A program made the translations under genes and the position numbers. From assembly GCF_022370835.2 (NCBI RefSeq), contig NZ_CP092365.1:124001-188000 (forward strand): a stretch of 64,000 nucleotides of DNA. Reading direction: 5' to 3'. Numbering within the stretch: the stretch's first letter is position 1; every line of letters begins with the position of its first letter. The notes beneath the pieces are model-generated. The model saw nothing but the letters and a program-made list of their open reading frames with translations. It had not been told where the DNA came from and ran no database searches. This DNA comes from Mycolicibacillus parakoreensis. Lineage in GTDB: Bacteria > Actinomycetota > Actinomycetes > Mycobacteriales > Mycobacteriaceae. Below, piece by piece: positions 45,313-59,125 of the stretch.

Positions 45313-46848
45313 TCACCGGCCGGTGGCGGCCAGCGTGAACCGGAAGCCGTCGAGGATGGCCGTCTTGGCGGCGACGTAGTCGGGGTTGTCCGGCTCGGTG
45401 GTCTGCATGCTGACCGTCGCCGCCCAGATCCGTTGGTGCGCATCGGCGCCGGCGACCGCTACCGCGGTGACCGGCCGGCCCTGCATCCGGTAGGTGACGG
45501 TGAGTGCGGGATATCCGCACAGGGTTCCCGGGGTCTCGGTGGCCACCGGCCCGATGCTGTCGACGATGCCGTCCCGTTCCAGGGCCAGCGCCTGTTCGGG
45601 GTTCGCGGCGGTTCCGGTGAGGTTCTCCAGGGTGACCACCGCGTTGGGGGCGAAGCCGTTGGCGCGCAGCGCGGTATTGATCAGGCTGCCGCGGATCACC
45701 TCCGAGTTCAGCCGGGTGGTGAACGTCCAGCCGGGCGGCTGGGGCAGCGCGAGCCGCGGTTCGGCGGGGCTGTGCGGCTCCAGCTCGTGCAGCGGGACGT
45801 CGCTGTTCGCGCAGCGCCCGGTGTCCGGCGACACCGACGACGACGGGGGCGGGGCGCTCTGGGGCGGGGTGCCCGGATGGCGCCAGGGATGCCAGAGCAG
45901 CACCCCGGCGAGCAGCGCGATCGCCGCGGCGAGCGCGGCGAGCACCGCCCAGCGCGCCCGCGGCGCCGCGGCCCCGCTCGGCTGGGTCGCGCCGGTGCCG
46001 GAGAGCGCCGCGGTGAACGCCCGGGCGAAATCGCTGCAGGTGGGGTAGCGGTCGGCGGGCTGTTTGGCCAGGGCGACCGCCAACACCGCGTCCAGGCCGG
46101 CCAGCTGCGGGCGCGCGGCGCCCAGCCGCGGCGGCGGCGAGGTCAGATGGTGCCCGATCACCGCCGCGACGTTGGCGAGCGGGAACAGCGTCTGCCCGGT
46201 CAGCAGGTGGTAGGCGGTGGCGGCCAAAGAGTACTGGTCGGCGCGGCCGTCGACGGCGTAGCCCAGCAGCTGTTCGGGCGCCGAGTAGTCCACGGTGCCC
46301 ATCGCGGTGTTGGTGGCGGTCAGCCCGCTGGCCTCGTCGACGTGGCGGGCCACACCGAAGTCGGCCAGCAGGATCCGCTGGGTACCGCCGCCGTGCGGGT
46401 GGGTGAGCATGATGTTGGCCGGTTTGACGTCGCGGTGCAAAAGACCCTGGTGGTGGGCGTAGTCCAGTGCGCCGGCCACCGCGGTGACGATCTCGGCGAC
46501 CAGCATCGGGGGCATCCCGGACCGGTACTGCCCGGTCAACAGTTTGCCGGCGTCGAGGCCGTCGACGTAGTCCATCGACAGCCACAGCTGGCCGTCGCTC
46601 TCGCCGCGGTCGTGCACGCCGACGATGTGCGGATGCCACAGCGCGGCGGCGAGCTCGGCCTCGCGTTCGAACCGGACCCGATACTCCGGGTCGGCCGAGA
46701 CCGCCGCCGGCAGCACCTTCAACGCGTCGCGGCGCGGCAACCGGGGGTGCTCGGCCAGATACACCTCGCCCATCCCGCCGGCGCCCAGCGCCCGCACGAT
46801 CGTGAACCCGGCGAAACTCTGCCCCGCAGCCAACGGCATGCGCGGCAT
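45313..46848 (-). CDS. Transmembrane Ser/Thr protein kinase with LpqN-like outer domain
   Basis: The 511-residue protein is a Hanks-type kinase (about 10-280) with the glycine loop [13 protein letters not shown] lysine Lys44 (ALKVL), catalytic HRDVKPAN (138-145), DFG at 163-165 and GTVDYSAPE in the activation segment. One membrane helix lies at about 304-322 ([19 protein letters not shown]). The outer domain has [15 protein letters not shown] and [13 protein letters not shown], the pattern of LpqN/LpqT-type lipoproteins. It presumably senses an envelope signal and phosphorylates cytosolic targets. It resembles the PknF/PknJ group; a single name is not justified. It follows the SnoaL-like gene by one base. 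Confidence 0.88.
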   Translation of the reverse strand: MPRMPLAAGQSFAGFTIVRALGAGGMGEVYLAEHPRLPRRDALKVLPAAVSADPEYRVRFEREAELAAALWHPHIVGVHDRGESDGQLWLSMDYVDGLDAGKLLTGQYRSGMPPMLVAEIVTAVAGALDYAHHQGLLHRDVKPANIMLTHPHGGGTQRILLADFGVARHVDEASGLTATNTAMGTVDYSAPEQLLGYAVDGRADQYSLAATAYHLLTGQTLFPLANVAAVIGHHLTSPPPRLGAARPQLAGLDAVLAVALAKQPADRYPTCSDFARAFTAALSGTGATQPSGAAAPRARWAVLAALAAAIALLAGVLLWHPWRHPGTPPQSAPPPSSSVSPDTGRCANSDVPLHELEPHSPAEPRLALPQPPGWTFTTRLNSEVIRGSLINTALRANGFAPNAVVTLENLTGTAANPEQALALERDGIVDSIGPVATETPGTLCGYPALTVTYRMQGRPVTAVAVAGADAHQRIWAATVSMQTTEPDNPDYVAAKTAILDGFRFTLAATGR

Positions 46849-46849
46849 C

Positions 46850-47254
46850 CTATCCAGGGCCGGTGTCGCCGAGGGGGCCCAGTCGCGCCGAGGCCCAATA
46901 CTCCCGCAGGCTCGCGATGCGCTGCCCGTCGAACTCCAGCAGCGCCACCTCGCGCATCCGCTTGCGGCACCCGGCGGCCAGGTCGTCGAAGTGGGCCTCC
47001 CACTCGGCGATCGCGGTGGCGCCGTCGAGGTACACGTGCAGCAACCTGGCGTCGATGTTGGCCTGGCGCTCGACGACCTTGCTCTGCCAGTACGCCCGGA
47101 TGCCGGCGTGGCCGCGGACCGGCTCGTCGAGCACCCGCTCGTGGTAGATCGCGGCGGGGGTGAAGATCGTGACGATCAACTCGGGGTCCTGGGTGCGCCA
47201 GGCGCGCAGGTAGGTCTCGAGGACCTCGCCGACCGTTGTGCGCGACACCGCCAT
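46850..47254 (-). CDS. SnoaL/NTF2-like protein
   Basis: The 134-residue protein has the NTF2-like cone fold pattern: [20 protein letters not shown], a beta run with GHAGIRAYW and [10 protein letters not shown], and a final [14 protein letters not shown]. Many relatives are small-molecule binding or polyketide-type cyclases, others have no catalytic role. It is the first gene of a two-gene operon with the Ser/Thr kinase; a regulatory or ligand-binding role beside the kinase is possible but not shown. Confidence 0.75.
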   Translation of the reverse strand: MAVSRTTVGEVLETYLRAWRTQDPELIVTIFTPAAIYHERVLDEPVRGHAGIRAYWQSKVVERQANIDARLLHVYLDGATAIAEWEAHFDDLAAGCRKRMREVALLEFDGQRIASLREYWASARLGPLGDTGPG

Positions 47255-47675
47255 GGCAGTGTTGTACCCCAGGATCGGGCGCCTCGGAAGCTGTGTGGTT
47301 GCTGGGAGTATCGGCTCCCGGTTTCCGCAAACCGATCGTAGCCGCGATAATGCAGCTCGTGCGCATTGCGCTCAGCGTTGAGCAAAGTCGATCCGGATTG
47401 TGGCCGCCGGCGGTGCCGGGCACTGTTCCCAGGTCAGATCCAGCGATACGCTGGAATCGGGTTGGCGTGGGCGGCCCGATTCGGCATATCGTTTTGACGA
47501 CTTGCCGAGGATGGGACAGGGCCACCGTTCAGCGCTGCACGGACGTTCGCTCTCGCCCGCCCCATCGCCAGCATCACGGCAAGGACGAAGCAGCGCCAGC
47601 CCGCTGTCTTCGGCACCGGGCGCCGGCTCCGACGCCCCCGAGGACAGCGCGCCCGTTTCCGAAGGGGCAGGTGAT
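47255..47675 (+). other. 421-base region upstream of gltB without a recognised gene
   Basis: No credible gene is seen. The region holds an inverted repeat GCTCA-N4-TGAGC (47370-47383) flanked by TTGC and AAA, and two TANNNT boxes, TACGCT (47447-47452) and TATCGT (47487-47492), either of which could start gltB. A long leader of about 180-220 bases would follow, leaving room for regulation by nitrogen status. None of this is proven. Confidence 0.35.
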
Positions 47676-52287
<4,612 letters not shown>

Positions 52288-52295
<8 letters not shown>

Positions 52296-53754
52296 TCCTC
52301 ACGGCTTCCTCACCCACACCCATCGGGAACTGCCCGCACGGCGCCCGGTGGACATCCGTCTGGCCGACTGGAACGAGGTCTACGAACCCTTTCCCGAGCA
52401 GACCCTGCGCCAGCAGGCCAGCCGGTGCATGGACTGCGGCATCCCGTTCTGCCACAACGGCTGTCCGCTGGGCAACCTCATCCCGGAGTGGAACGACCTG
52501 GTGCGCACCGGACGCTGGCGCGAGGCGAGCGAGCGGTTGCACGCCACCAACAACTTCCCCGACTTCACCGGCCGGCTGTGCCCCGCACCGTGCGAAACCT
52601 CCTGTGTGCTCGGCATCAACGCCGAACCGGTCACGATCAAACAGGTCGAATTCGAGATCGTCGAGCGCGCTTTCGCCGAGGGCTGGCTGCCGCCGATCCT
52701 GCCGCGGCAGCGCACCGGCCGCACCGTCGCGGTCGTCGGATCCGGGCCGGCCGGGCTGGCCGCCGCCCAGCAGCTCACCCGGGCGGGCCACCGTGTGACC
52801 GTCTTCGAGCGCGACGACCGCATCGGGGGGCTGCTGCGCTACGGCATCCCCGAGTTCAAGATGGAGAAACGGATCATCGACCGGCGTCTTGAGCAGATGG
52901 CCGCCGAGGGCACCGAGTTCCGCACCGGGGTCGACGTCGGGACCGACCTCACCGCCGAGCAGCTGCGCGGCGACTTCGACGCGGTGATCCTGGCCGGCGG
53001 CGCCACGGCCTGGCGCGACCTGCCGATCCGCGGCCGCGAGCTCGACGGCATCCATCAGGCGATGGAGTACCTGCCGTGGGCCAACCGCGTCCAGGCCGGC
53101 GACGACGTGCTCGGCCCCGACGGCCAGCCCCCGATCACCGCGCACGGCAAGCACGTCATCATCATCGGCGGCGGCGACACCGGGGCGGACTGCCTGGGCA
53201 CCGTGCACCGCCAGCGGGCGGCCAGCGTGCACCAGTTCGAGATCATGCCGCGGCCACCGGACACCCGCGACGCGTCCACCCCGTGGCCGACGTACCCGCT
53301 GATGTACCGGGTCAGCGCGGCGCACGAGGAGGGCGGCGAACGGGTCTTCGCGGTCAACACCGAGGAGTTCCTCGGCTCCGGCGGCCACGTCACCGGCCTG
53401 CGCGCCCACGAGGCCCGCGGCAACCGGGGCGTGTTCGAGAAGGTCGCCGGCACCGACTTCGAGCTCAAGGCCGACCTGGTGCTGCTGGCGATGGGGTTCC
53501 TCGGCCCGCAGCGCGACGGGCTGCTCACCGAGCTCGGCGTGGAGTTCACCGAGCGCGGCACCGTGGCGCGCGACCGCGACTACGCCACCGCCGTGCCCGG
53601 GGTGTTCGTCGCCGGGGACATGGGCCGCGGCCAGTCGCTGATCGTCTGGGCGATCGCCGAGGGGCGTGCGGCCGCCGCCGGCGTCGACCGGTACCTGGCC
53701 GGCGACACCGCGCTGCCCGCCCCGATCAAACCCACCGACGTGGCGCAGCGCTGA
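52288..53754 (+). CDS. gltD: Glutamate synthase (NADPH), small subunit
   Basis: GltD takes electrons from NADPH through FAD and iron-sulfur clusters to GltB. The 488-residue protein has the N-terminal Cys-rich region ([20 protein letters not shown], then [13 protein letters not shown]) for the two 4Fe-4S clusters, an FAD-binding [16 protein letters not shown], and an NAD(P)-binding [15 protein letters not shown]. It ends with [20 protein letters not shown], which closes the FAD site. It overlaps gltB by eight bases, so the subunits are coupled. Confidence 0.97.
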
Positions 53755-54043
53755 GCCGGTCACCCGCCGGGAACTCCCCGCGCCTCGACGTTGCTGGCGG
53801 ACCGGCGGCGCTTCACGCAGGGTCGGTGCACCCGGGGCCCGGGTCGAGCCGGCCGGCGCCACACGCTGCGATGATCGAGCCGGATTCATCCCTGTACGCC
53901 ACAGCGGCCACACCGGCCACGGCGACGGTGTTCACCGGCGCGCCTCACACTGTTTGCTGACGGTTCAGGGTGTAATGGCCGGGTGTGGGCCTCCCGGTCG
54001 CCGGGGACCCGGTCCAACCAGAAGATCGCAGGAGTGATCCACC

Positions 54044-54193
54044 GTGGTCAACGTGCACAGCAACCCGATCACCCGATTCCGGGTGGGGCGAATCACCTGG
54101 TCCTTGTTACGCCATCCGGTCAAAAGTCGCGGGTTCCCCGCCAAGCACGAACGCCTGGTCACCGCCGCGGAGCTGCTGCGGCTGGGCTTCTGA
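54044..54193 (+). CDS. Conserved-looking 49-residue protein in the Rv3857c position
   Basis: A short frame from GTG 54044, with AGGAG nine bases upstream, encodes VVNVHSNPITRFRVGRITWS and then a basic helix ending AAELLRLGF. It is too short for usual gene finding but has a good ribosome site and non-random composition. M. tuberculosis has a small gene (Rv3857c) next to gltD; this may be its counterpart, which I cannot verify. The 289 bases between gltD and this gene show no other gene. Confidence 0.55.
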   Translation: MVNVHSNPITRFRVGRITWSLLRHPVKSRGFPAKHERLVTAAELLRLGF

Positions 54194-54207
54194 CCCTGGC
54201 GGTGCCC

Positions 54208-54213
54208 TAGGCT
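54208..54213 (+). promoter_or_regulatory. -10 box for the 54220 membrane gene
   Basis: TAGGCT matches TANNNT and ends six bases before ATG 54220, which has no ribosome-binding site. A leaderless transcript is likely. Confidence 0.55.
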
Positions 54214-54219
54214 CAGCCC

Positions 54220-54651
54220 ATGTGCTGTCCGCTCGGTGCCGACACCGCGGTGACCCTGACCGCCGCCGGCCTGATCTTCCTGCTCGCCCTGGTGCTGGGG
54301 GTGTGGAAATACCGGCAGATGGCGTCCTCGCCGAGCCATCTGGCGCACCCCTACGTCGACATCGCCCACCGGGCGGCGCTGCTGTACTCGTTCGCCACGC
54401 TGCTGCTGGCGGTCTTCGTCGCGCTCAGCGCCTGGCCGGCGTGGGTCAACCTGACCGCGGCGCTGGTGGTGGTGTTCTTCTTCGTCACCGCGATCGCCAG
54501 CTACATCGTCCACGGCGCCCGCCGGGACACCACCAACCAGTTCGAGCACGCCGACGCCGCCCTGCACGCCGGGATGTTCGCGCTGATCGCCGGGGAGATC
54601 GGCGGGTTCGCCGTGGTGTTCGCCGGGTTCCTCGCCGCGCAGTTCTTCTGA
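54220..54651 (+). CDS. Integral membrane protein of unknown function
   Basis: The 143-residue protein starts MCCPLGADTAVTLTAAG and has four hydrophobic segments (about 11-28, 46-64, 69-91 and 117-141), with conserved-looking polar residues between (HPYVDIAHRAA, ADAALHAGMF). Two adjacent Cys follow the initiator Met. I do not recognise the family. It is convergent with ethR, with a 25-base gap. Confidence 0.7.
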   Translation: MCCPLGADTAVTLTAAGLIFLLALVLGVWKYRQMASSPSHLAHPYVDIAHRAALLYSFATLLLAVFVALSAWPAWVNLTAALVVVFFFVTAIASYIVHGARRDTTNQFEHADAALHAGMFALIAGEIGGFAVVFAGFLAAQFF

Positions 54652-54676
54652 GTCCCCGCGCGCCCGCCGTCGCGGC

Positions 54677-55315
54677 CTACGGCGTCTGCCCGTAGATGCT
54701 GGTCACCCAGATGTGGGCGAGGGTGTCGACCAGCTGCGCCGGGGGCACCGCCGGGGCCTCGTCGGCCAGCGCGGCGATCATCGTGCGCTCGTTCATCTGG
54801 TTGAGCGCGGTGGACAGATCCCCCGCCGGCACGGTCTGCGGCGCGGCCCCGCGGGCGCGCTCGGCGGTGATCATCGCCGCGGTCGAATCGATCCACTTCT
54901 GCATGTAGGAGTGCCACATCGCGCGGAACTCCGCGCTGGTGGCCAGCGCCTCGGTGCCGGCGCGCGCCACCGCGCGGTGCGAGCCGAACGCGGTGAAAAA
55001 CGCCTTGATCCCGCTGCGCCACACCCGGCGCGGGTCGGCGGGCAGCCGGCCCACCGCCCCGTCGAACTCGGCGTCGGCGCGGGCGATCATCGGCTCGAGC
55101 AGCGACAGCAGCACCGCGTCTTTGGACTTGAAATAGAAGTAGAACGTCGGCCGCGAGATCCCGGCGCCGCGGGCCAGGTCGTCCACCGAGATGTCGGCGA
55201 GTGGTTTTTGCTCCAGCAGCCGTTCGGCGGTGGCCAGAATCGCCGCCTCCCGATCGTCGCCGGTGGGGCGGGCGGGGCGGCGCCCGTGGGTGCGGATCTG
55301 ATTCGCGGCGGTCAC
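54677..55315 (-). CDS. ethR: TetR-family repressor of ethA
   Basis: EthR represses the divergent ethA; ligands release it from DNA. The 212-residue protein matches M. tuberculosis EthR in key blocks: RPARPTGDDREAAILATAE, the helix-turn-helix ADISVDDLARGAGISRPTFY with YFYFKSKDAVLLSLL, then YMQKWIDSTAAMI, LNQMNERTMIA and the terminal HIWVTSIYGQTP. GTG 55315 sits seven bases after a TAAAGT box, pointing to a leaderless start; ATG 55321 is a close alternative. Two perfect palindromes lie between it and ethA. Confidence 0.92.
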   Translation of the reverse strand: MTAANQIRTHGRRPARPTGDDREAAILATAERLLEQKPLADISVDDLARGAGISRPTFYFYFKSKDAVLLSLLEPMIARADAEFDGAVGRLPADPRRVWRSGIKAFFTAFGSHRAVARAGTEALATSAEFRAMWHSYMQKWIDSTAAMITAERARGAAPQTVPAGDLSTALNQMNERTMIAALADEAPAVPPAQLVDTLAHIWVTSIYGQTP

Positions 55316-55322
55316 GACCATT

Positions 55323-55328
55323 ACTTTA
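55323..55328 (-). promoter_or_regulatory. -10 box of ethR
   Basis: On the minus strand TAAAGT matches TANNNT and is followed by seven bases and GTG 55315. It lies 16 bases from the first operator palindrome. Confidence 0.5.
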
Positions 55329-55344
55329 CACCCCGTCGAGATTC

Positions 55345-55379
55345 TCAACAGTGTGTTGACTGACTCAACACCCTGTTGA
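55345..55379. promoter_or_regulatory. EthR operator: two perfect 15-base palindromes
   Basis: TCAACA-N3-TGTTGA occurs twice, at 55345-55359 and 55365-55379, with centres 20 bases apart, about two helical turns on the same face. The second directly abuts the ethA -10 box. EthR of M. tuberculosis is known to bind cooperatively as several dimers to a long site in the ethA-ethR gap, so this array is the likely operator. Confidence 0.85.
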
Positions 55380-55385
55380 TAGCCT
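55380..55385 (+). promoter_or_regulatory. -10 box of ethA
   Basis: TAGCCT matches TANNNT, begins right after the second palindrome and ends six bases before ATG 55392. A repressor on the palindromes would block polymerase, and the ethA message is probably leaderless. Confidence 0.6.
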
Positions 55386-55391
55386 GGCGCC

Positions 55392-56861
55392 ATGACCGAA
55401 CACCACGACGTTGTCATCATCGGCGCCGGCATCTCCGGCATCAGTGCCGCGTGGCATCTGCAGCAGCGCTGCCCGACCAAGGACTACGTGATCCTGGAAC
55501 GCCGGGAGCGTCTCGGCGGCACCTGGGACCTGTTCAAATACCCCGGGATCCGCTCCGACTCGGACATGTTCACCCTGGGTTTCCGGTTCAAGCCGTGGAC
55601 CTCGGCGAAGGGCATCGCCGACGGCGAGGCGATCTGGAACTACGTGCACGAAGCGGCCGTGGAGAACGGCATCGACAAGCACATCCGGTACCGCCAGCGG
55701 GTGGTGGCCGCCGACTGGTCCGACGCCGACAACCGGTGGACGCTGACCATCGACGCCGACGGCGAGCAGACCCAGCTCACCGCGTCGTTCGTGTTCGCCT
55801 GCAGCGGGTATTACAACTACGACGAGGGCTACTCGCCGACCTTCCCCGGCGCGCAGGACTTCACCGGCACCATCGTGCACCCGCAGCACTGGCCGGAGGA
55901 CCTCGACTACGCCGGCAAGAAGATCATCGTGATCGGCAGCGGGGCGACCGCGGTCACGCTGATCCCGGCGTTGGCGAACTCCGGCGCCGGGCACGTGACG
56001 ATGCTGCAGCGCTCACCGACCTACATCGGCTCGCTGCCGCTGGTCGACCCGATCGCGGTGCGCACCAACCGGCTGCTGCCGCCCAAGGCGGCGCACTTCG
56101 CCAACCGGTGGCGCCAGATCGGGTTCTCCGTGGCCCAGTATCAGCTGTCGCGGCGGTTCCCCACGCTCATGCGCAAGGCGCTGCTGCGGCTGGCCCAGCG
56201 GCAGCTGCCCCGCGGCTACGACGTCGACAAGCACTTCGGCCCGCGCTACAACCCGTGGGACGAGCGGCTCTGCCTGGCGCCGGACGGGGACCTGTTCCGC
56301 ACCATCCGGGAGGGCCGGGCCGACGTCGTCACCGACACCATCGACACCTTCACCGCCACCGGCATCCGGCTGGACTCCGGTGAGGAGCTCACCGCCGACA
56401 TCATCATCACCGCGACCGGGCTGAACATGCAGCTGCTCGGCGGGGCGACGCTGTACCGCAACGGCGAGGAGATCGACTTGAGCCAGGTGATGACCTACAA
56501 GGGCCTGATGTTCTCCGGGGTGCCCAACGCGGCGGTGACGTTCGGCTACACCAACGCCTCCTGGACGCTCAAGGCCGACCTGGTCTCGGAGTTCGTCTGC
56601 CGGGTGCTCAACCACATGGACGCCCACGGCTTCGACAGGGTCGAACCCGAGCACCCCGGCGACACCGTCGAGGAGCGCCCGTTCATGGACTTCAGCCCGG
56701 GCTATTTCCGCCGGGCGATGGACTCACTGCCGCGGTCCGGCGCCAAAGCGCCCTGGCGGCTCAAGCAGAACTACCTGTTCGACGTGCGGCTCATCCGCCA
56801 CGGCCGGGTCGACGAGGAGTCCCTGCACTTCAGCAAGCACCGGGTGCCCGAGACGGTGTAG
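55392..56861 (+). CDS. ethA: Baeyer-Villiger monooxygenase EthA
   Basis: EthA is an FAD/NADPH enzyme that oxidises ketones and activates thioamide prodrugs such as ethionamide. The 489-residue length equals M. tuberculosis EthA (Rv3854c). The first Rossmann motif is VIIGAGISGISAAWHL, the Baeyer-Villiger fingerprint is FTGTIVHPQHWPED, and the second Rossmann motif is IVIGSGATAVTLIP. ITATGLNMQLLGG follows later. It is divergent from ethR with the operator between. The native substrate is not known from sequence. Confidence 0.95.
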   Translation: MTEHHDVVIIGAGISGISAAWHLQQRCPTKDYVILERRERLGGTWDLFKYPGIRSDSDMFTLGFRFKPWTSAKGIADGEAIWNYVHEAAVENGIDKHIRYRQRVVAADWSDADNRWTLTIDADGEQTQLTASFVFACSGYYNYDEGYSPTFPGAQDFTGTIVHPQHWPEDLDYAGKKIIVIGSGATAVTLIPALANSGAGHVTMLQRSPTYIGSLPLVDPIAVRTNRLLPPKAAHFANRWRQIGFSVAQYQLSRRFPTLMRKALLRLAQRQLPRGYDVDKHFGPRYNPWDERLCLAPDGDLFRTIREGRADVVTDTIDTFTATGIRLDSGEELTADIIITATGLNMQLLGGATLYRNGEEIDLSQVMTYKGLMFSGVPNAAVTFGYTNASWTLKADLVSEFVCRVLNHMDAHGFDRVEPEHPGDTVEERPFMDFSPGYFRRAMDSLPRSGAKAPWRLKQNYLFDVRLIRHGRVDEESLHFSKHRVPETV

Positions 56862-56872
56862 CGCGGGCCGGG

Positions 56873-57352
56873 TCAGCCCGCGGTGACGACGATCCCGTCG
56901 TCGTCGCTGTAGGCGATCTCGCCGGGGCGGAACGTGACGCCGCCGAACCGCAGGTCGACGTCGCGCTCGCCGGCCCCGGTCTTGCCGCTCTTGCGCGGGT
57001 TGGTGCCCAGCGCCTTGATCCCGATGTCGAGGGTGGCCAGGGTCGCGGCGTCCCGCACGGCGCCGTGCAGGATCAGCCCCGCCCACCCGTTGGTGCGGCC
57101 CAACTCGGCGATGAGATCACCGACCAGCGCGGTGTGCACCGACCCGTCGCCGTCGACCACCAGCACCCGGCCGTCGCCGGGTTCGGACAGCACCGATTTG
57201 AGCAGCGCGTTGTCCTGGAAACAGCGCACCGTGGCGATCGGGCCGGCGAACGCGCTGCGGCCCCCGAACTGACGGAACTGGGTGTCGCAGCTGCGCACGT
57301 CGGGGCCGATGTCGTCGACGAGATCGGCGGTGGGCCGAAACGTGATCGCCAC
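56873..57352 (-). CDS. rraA: RraA-like protein / 4-hydroxy-4-methyl-2-oxoglutarate aldolase family
   Basis: The 159-residue protein has the RraA/HMG-aldolase pattern: [36 protein letters not shown] with GDL at the metal/substrate site, and [23 protein letters not shown] containing the conserved R-D. It corresponds to Rv3853 (older name menG, not a methyltransferase). Members either inhibit RNase E in enterobacteria or act as class II aldolases; mycobacterial function is not settled. Starts at GTG 57352, four bases after the hns-like gene. Confidence 0.9.
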   Translation of the reverse strand: MAITFRPTADLVDDIGPDVRSCDTQFRQFGGRSAFAGPIATVRCFQDNALLKSVLSEPGDGRVLVVDGDGSVHTALVGDLIAELGRTNGWAGLILHGAVRDAATLATLDIGIKALGTNPRKSGKTGAGERDVDLRFGGVTFRPGEIAYSDDDGIVVTAG

Positions 57353-57356
57353 CGGC

Positions 57357-57821
57357 TCAGTCGTCGCTGCGCAGCACGCGGCGGATCAGCAGCAGCGCCA
57401 ACAGACTGACCAGCGCGGCCACCGCCAGCGGAACCACCGGCGGCGAGGAGTCCGGCTGCGGGGCCGGTCGCGGCGCCGGAACCGGGTTGTTCGCGGTCTC
57501 CACGGTCTTCTTCGCCTGTGCTGCGGCCTGCTTGGCGCCGTCGACGACGTCGCGGGCCCCGTTGGCCTCGGCCGGGGCGGCCTTGGCGGCGGGGGCCTTC
57601 TTCGCCGGGGCCTTCTTGGCGGGGCTCTTCTTCGCCGCCTTCTTCGCCGGGGCCTTCTTGGCCGGGGTCTTCTTGGCGGGGGTCTTCTTCGCCGGCGGCG
57701 CCGTCTGCGACTCGGCCGGCGGGGGCGTCGGCTTGTCGGCGGGCGGGGGCGCCGGCTTGTCGACCGACGGCTCGGACGCCGGGTTGGGGGTCTCGTCAGG
57801 CCGATCCGGCGAGTCTGCCAT
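57357..57821 (-). CDS. hns: Lysine-rich PAKK-repeat membrane-anchored DNA-binding protein (Rv3852 'Hns' type)
   Basis: The 154-residue protein has an acidic/Pro-rich start, a block of KKTPAKK/KKAPAKK repeats (about 43-85) of the histone H1-like type, a short helical part ([18 protein letters not shown]) and a C-terminal membrane helix (about 129-148, [19 protein letters not shown]). Rv3852 of M. tuberculosis has the same order. The repeats bind DNA non-specifically and the helix may tether DNA to the membrane. AAAGGAG lies ten bases before ATG 57821. It is upstream of rraA in one operon. Confidence 0.9.
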   Translation of the reverse strand: MADSPDRPDETPNPASEPSVDKPAPPPADKPTPPPAESQTAPPAKKTPAKKTPAKKAPAKKAAKKSPAKKAPAKKAPAAKAAPAEANGARDVVDGAKQAAAQAKKTVETANNPVPAPRPAPQPDSSPPVVPLAVAALVSLLALLLIRRVLRSDD

Positions 57822-57897
57822 GGGGCCGCTCCTTTGCAGTTGCTCGTCACGTACACCGGGAACGGTGACCATCATGCCAGCCCCGCCCGGGCCGGTG

Positions 57898-58413
57898 TCA
57901 GGTTCGTCGCCGCAACGACCACACCGCGGCCCCGCCGACCAGCACCACCGCCCCGACGATGAACGGCCAGGCCGGCAGGCCGTCGTCGGGACCCTGCGAG
58001 GTCAGCGCCGGTCCGGGGGTGCCGGTGCCCTCCTCGGTCAGCGTGAACTGCCACGACCCGGAGACCACGTGCCCGTCGGCGGAGGTGACCCGGTAGTGCA
58101 CGGTGTAGTCGCCGGTGGGGCCCAGCGGACGCAGCCCGATGCTGACCACCGGACCGTCGACCTGCACGTCCCCGGTCGACCACAGGTGTTCGCCGTCGGG
58201 GCCGACCACGTTCATCGCCGCGAACGTGGTCTGCAGCTTCTCGTTGAACGTCGCACTCACCCGGTCCGGGCCGACGGTGAGCTGCGCGTCGCGGTCCGGG
58301 TCGGTGCCGATCAGCACCGCGTGCGCCGACGCCGCCCCGGCCAGACCCACCGCGCCGGCCAGCAGCGCGGCCAGCAGCAGCGCCGCCGCGCCGGCCCGGG
58401 CGCGCGCGGTCAC
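57898..58413 (-). CDS. copC: CopC-domain membrane-anchored protein
   Basis: The 171-residue protein has a signal peptide (about 1-29, ending ASAHA), a CopC Ig-like domain whose mature N-terminus would begin with His (HAVLIGTDPDRDAQL), VSATFNEKLQTTF, YRVTSADGHVVSGSWQF, and a C-terminal membrane helix with a basic tail. CopC proteins bind Cu(II) with the N-terminal His and further His/Asp; DGH fits. GTG start overlaps the ycnI stop as GTGA, so the two are translated together, suggesting copper handling at the envelope. Confidence 0.88.
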   Translation of the reverse strand: MTARARAGAAALLLAALLAGAVGLAGAASAHAVLIGTDPDRDAQLTVGPDRVSATFNEKLQTTFAAMNVVGPDGEHLWSTGDVQVDGPVVSIGLRPLGPTGDYTVHYRVTSADGHVVSGSWQFTLTEEGTGTPGPALTSQGPDDGLPAWPFIVGAVVLVGGAAVWSLRRRT

Positions 58414-59078
58414 GAACGCCGCCGGGCCACGGCCAGCGCCACGGCGGCCGCGGCCACCAACAGCCCGGCCCCGCCGAGCCAGCGGGCGGTGTTGTCCGAA
58501 CCGTCGGTCTGCTCGGCGGCCGGGCCGGGCGCGGCCGCCACATCCACCGCGTGGTGGTCGTGGTGCGCCGGCGGGGGGCCCTCGGTCAGCGCCAGCGTCG
58601 GCACCGGGCGCTCGGGCTCGGAGCCGTCGGGCAGCGGCGGCTGATCCCAGGCCACCTGGGCGCCGTCGGCGTAGGTCTGCACGGCCGGGAAGGTGACGGT
58701 GTCGGTGTCGGGCAGGGCCACCGAGATCCGGAACAGCCCGAACTGGTCGGCCGGGATGCCCGCGTCGGGTTCGGCGGTCCAGGTCACCGCGTGCACCGTG
58801 CCGGCGGCGGCGTCGCGGTCGAGCACCGCGGTCCAGCCCGGCATCGTCTCGGTGCGCACCGCGGCCACATCCGGCAGGGTGATCGTCAGCCCGGTGGTCG
58901 CCGCCTCGGTCTCCGACTCGTTGGGCACCGCGAAGGTGACGGTGGCGTAGCCGCCGCGCACCGCGTTGTCGCTGCTGGCGGTGACGTGGGCGCCGGCCGG
59001 GGCGATCCCGGTCGTGGCGCCGAGTATCAGGGTGGCGCCCAGGGCGGCCAGGGCGCGGGTGGGGTGCAGCCGCATCAT
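58410..59078 (-). CDS. ycnI: YcnI-like (DUF1775) copper-binding envelope protein
   Basis: The 222-residue protein has a signal peptide ending at PAGA and a mature start HVTASSDNAVRGGYATVTF. An N-terminal His is the copper ligand in YcnI, together with a Glu and a conserved Trp; VPNESET and MPGWTAVLDRD fit these. A His-rich linker (HHDHHAV) and a C-terminal helix with a basic tail follow. In Bacillus ycnI lies with ycnJ/copC for copper acquisition, and here copC follows with a four-base overlap. TAGGAG precedes ATG 59078. Confidence 0.88.
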   Translation of the reverse strand: MMRLHPTRALAALGATLILGATTGIAPAGAHVTASSDNAVRGGYATVTFAVPNESETEAATTGLTITLPDVAAVRTETMPGWTAVLDRDAAAGTVHAVTWTAEPDAGIPADQFGLFRISVALPDTDTVTFPAVQTYADGAQVAWDQPPLPDGSEPERPVPTLALTEGPPPAHHDHHAVDVAAAPGPAAEQTDGSDNTARWLGGAGLLVAAAAVALAVARRRS

Positions 59079-59125
59079 CGTGCTCCTAGCTGTCTCGAGG
59101 GTGGTCGTGGGGGTCGCGGTGGTGG

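Noticed and set aside
53755..54043. Possible gene or terminator between gltD and the small gene at 54044
   Set aside because: Only short frames without ribosome sites and a palindrome with a one-base loop (near 53.83 kb) that cannot form a hairpin.
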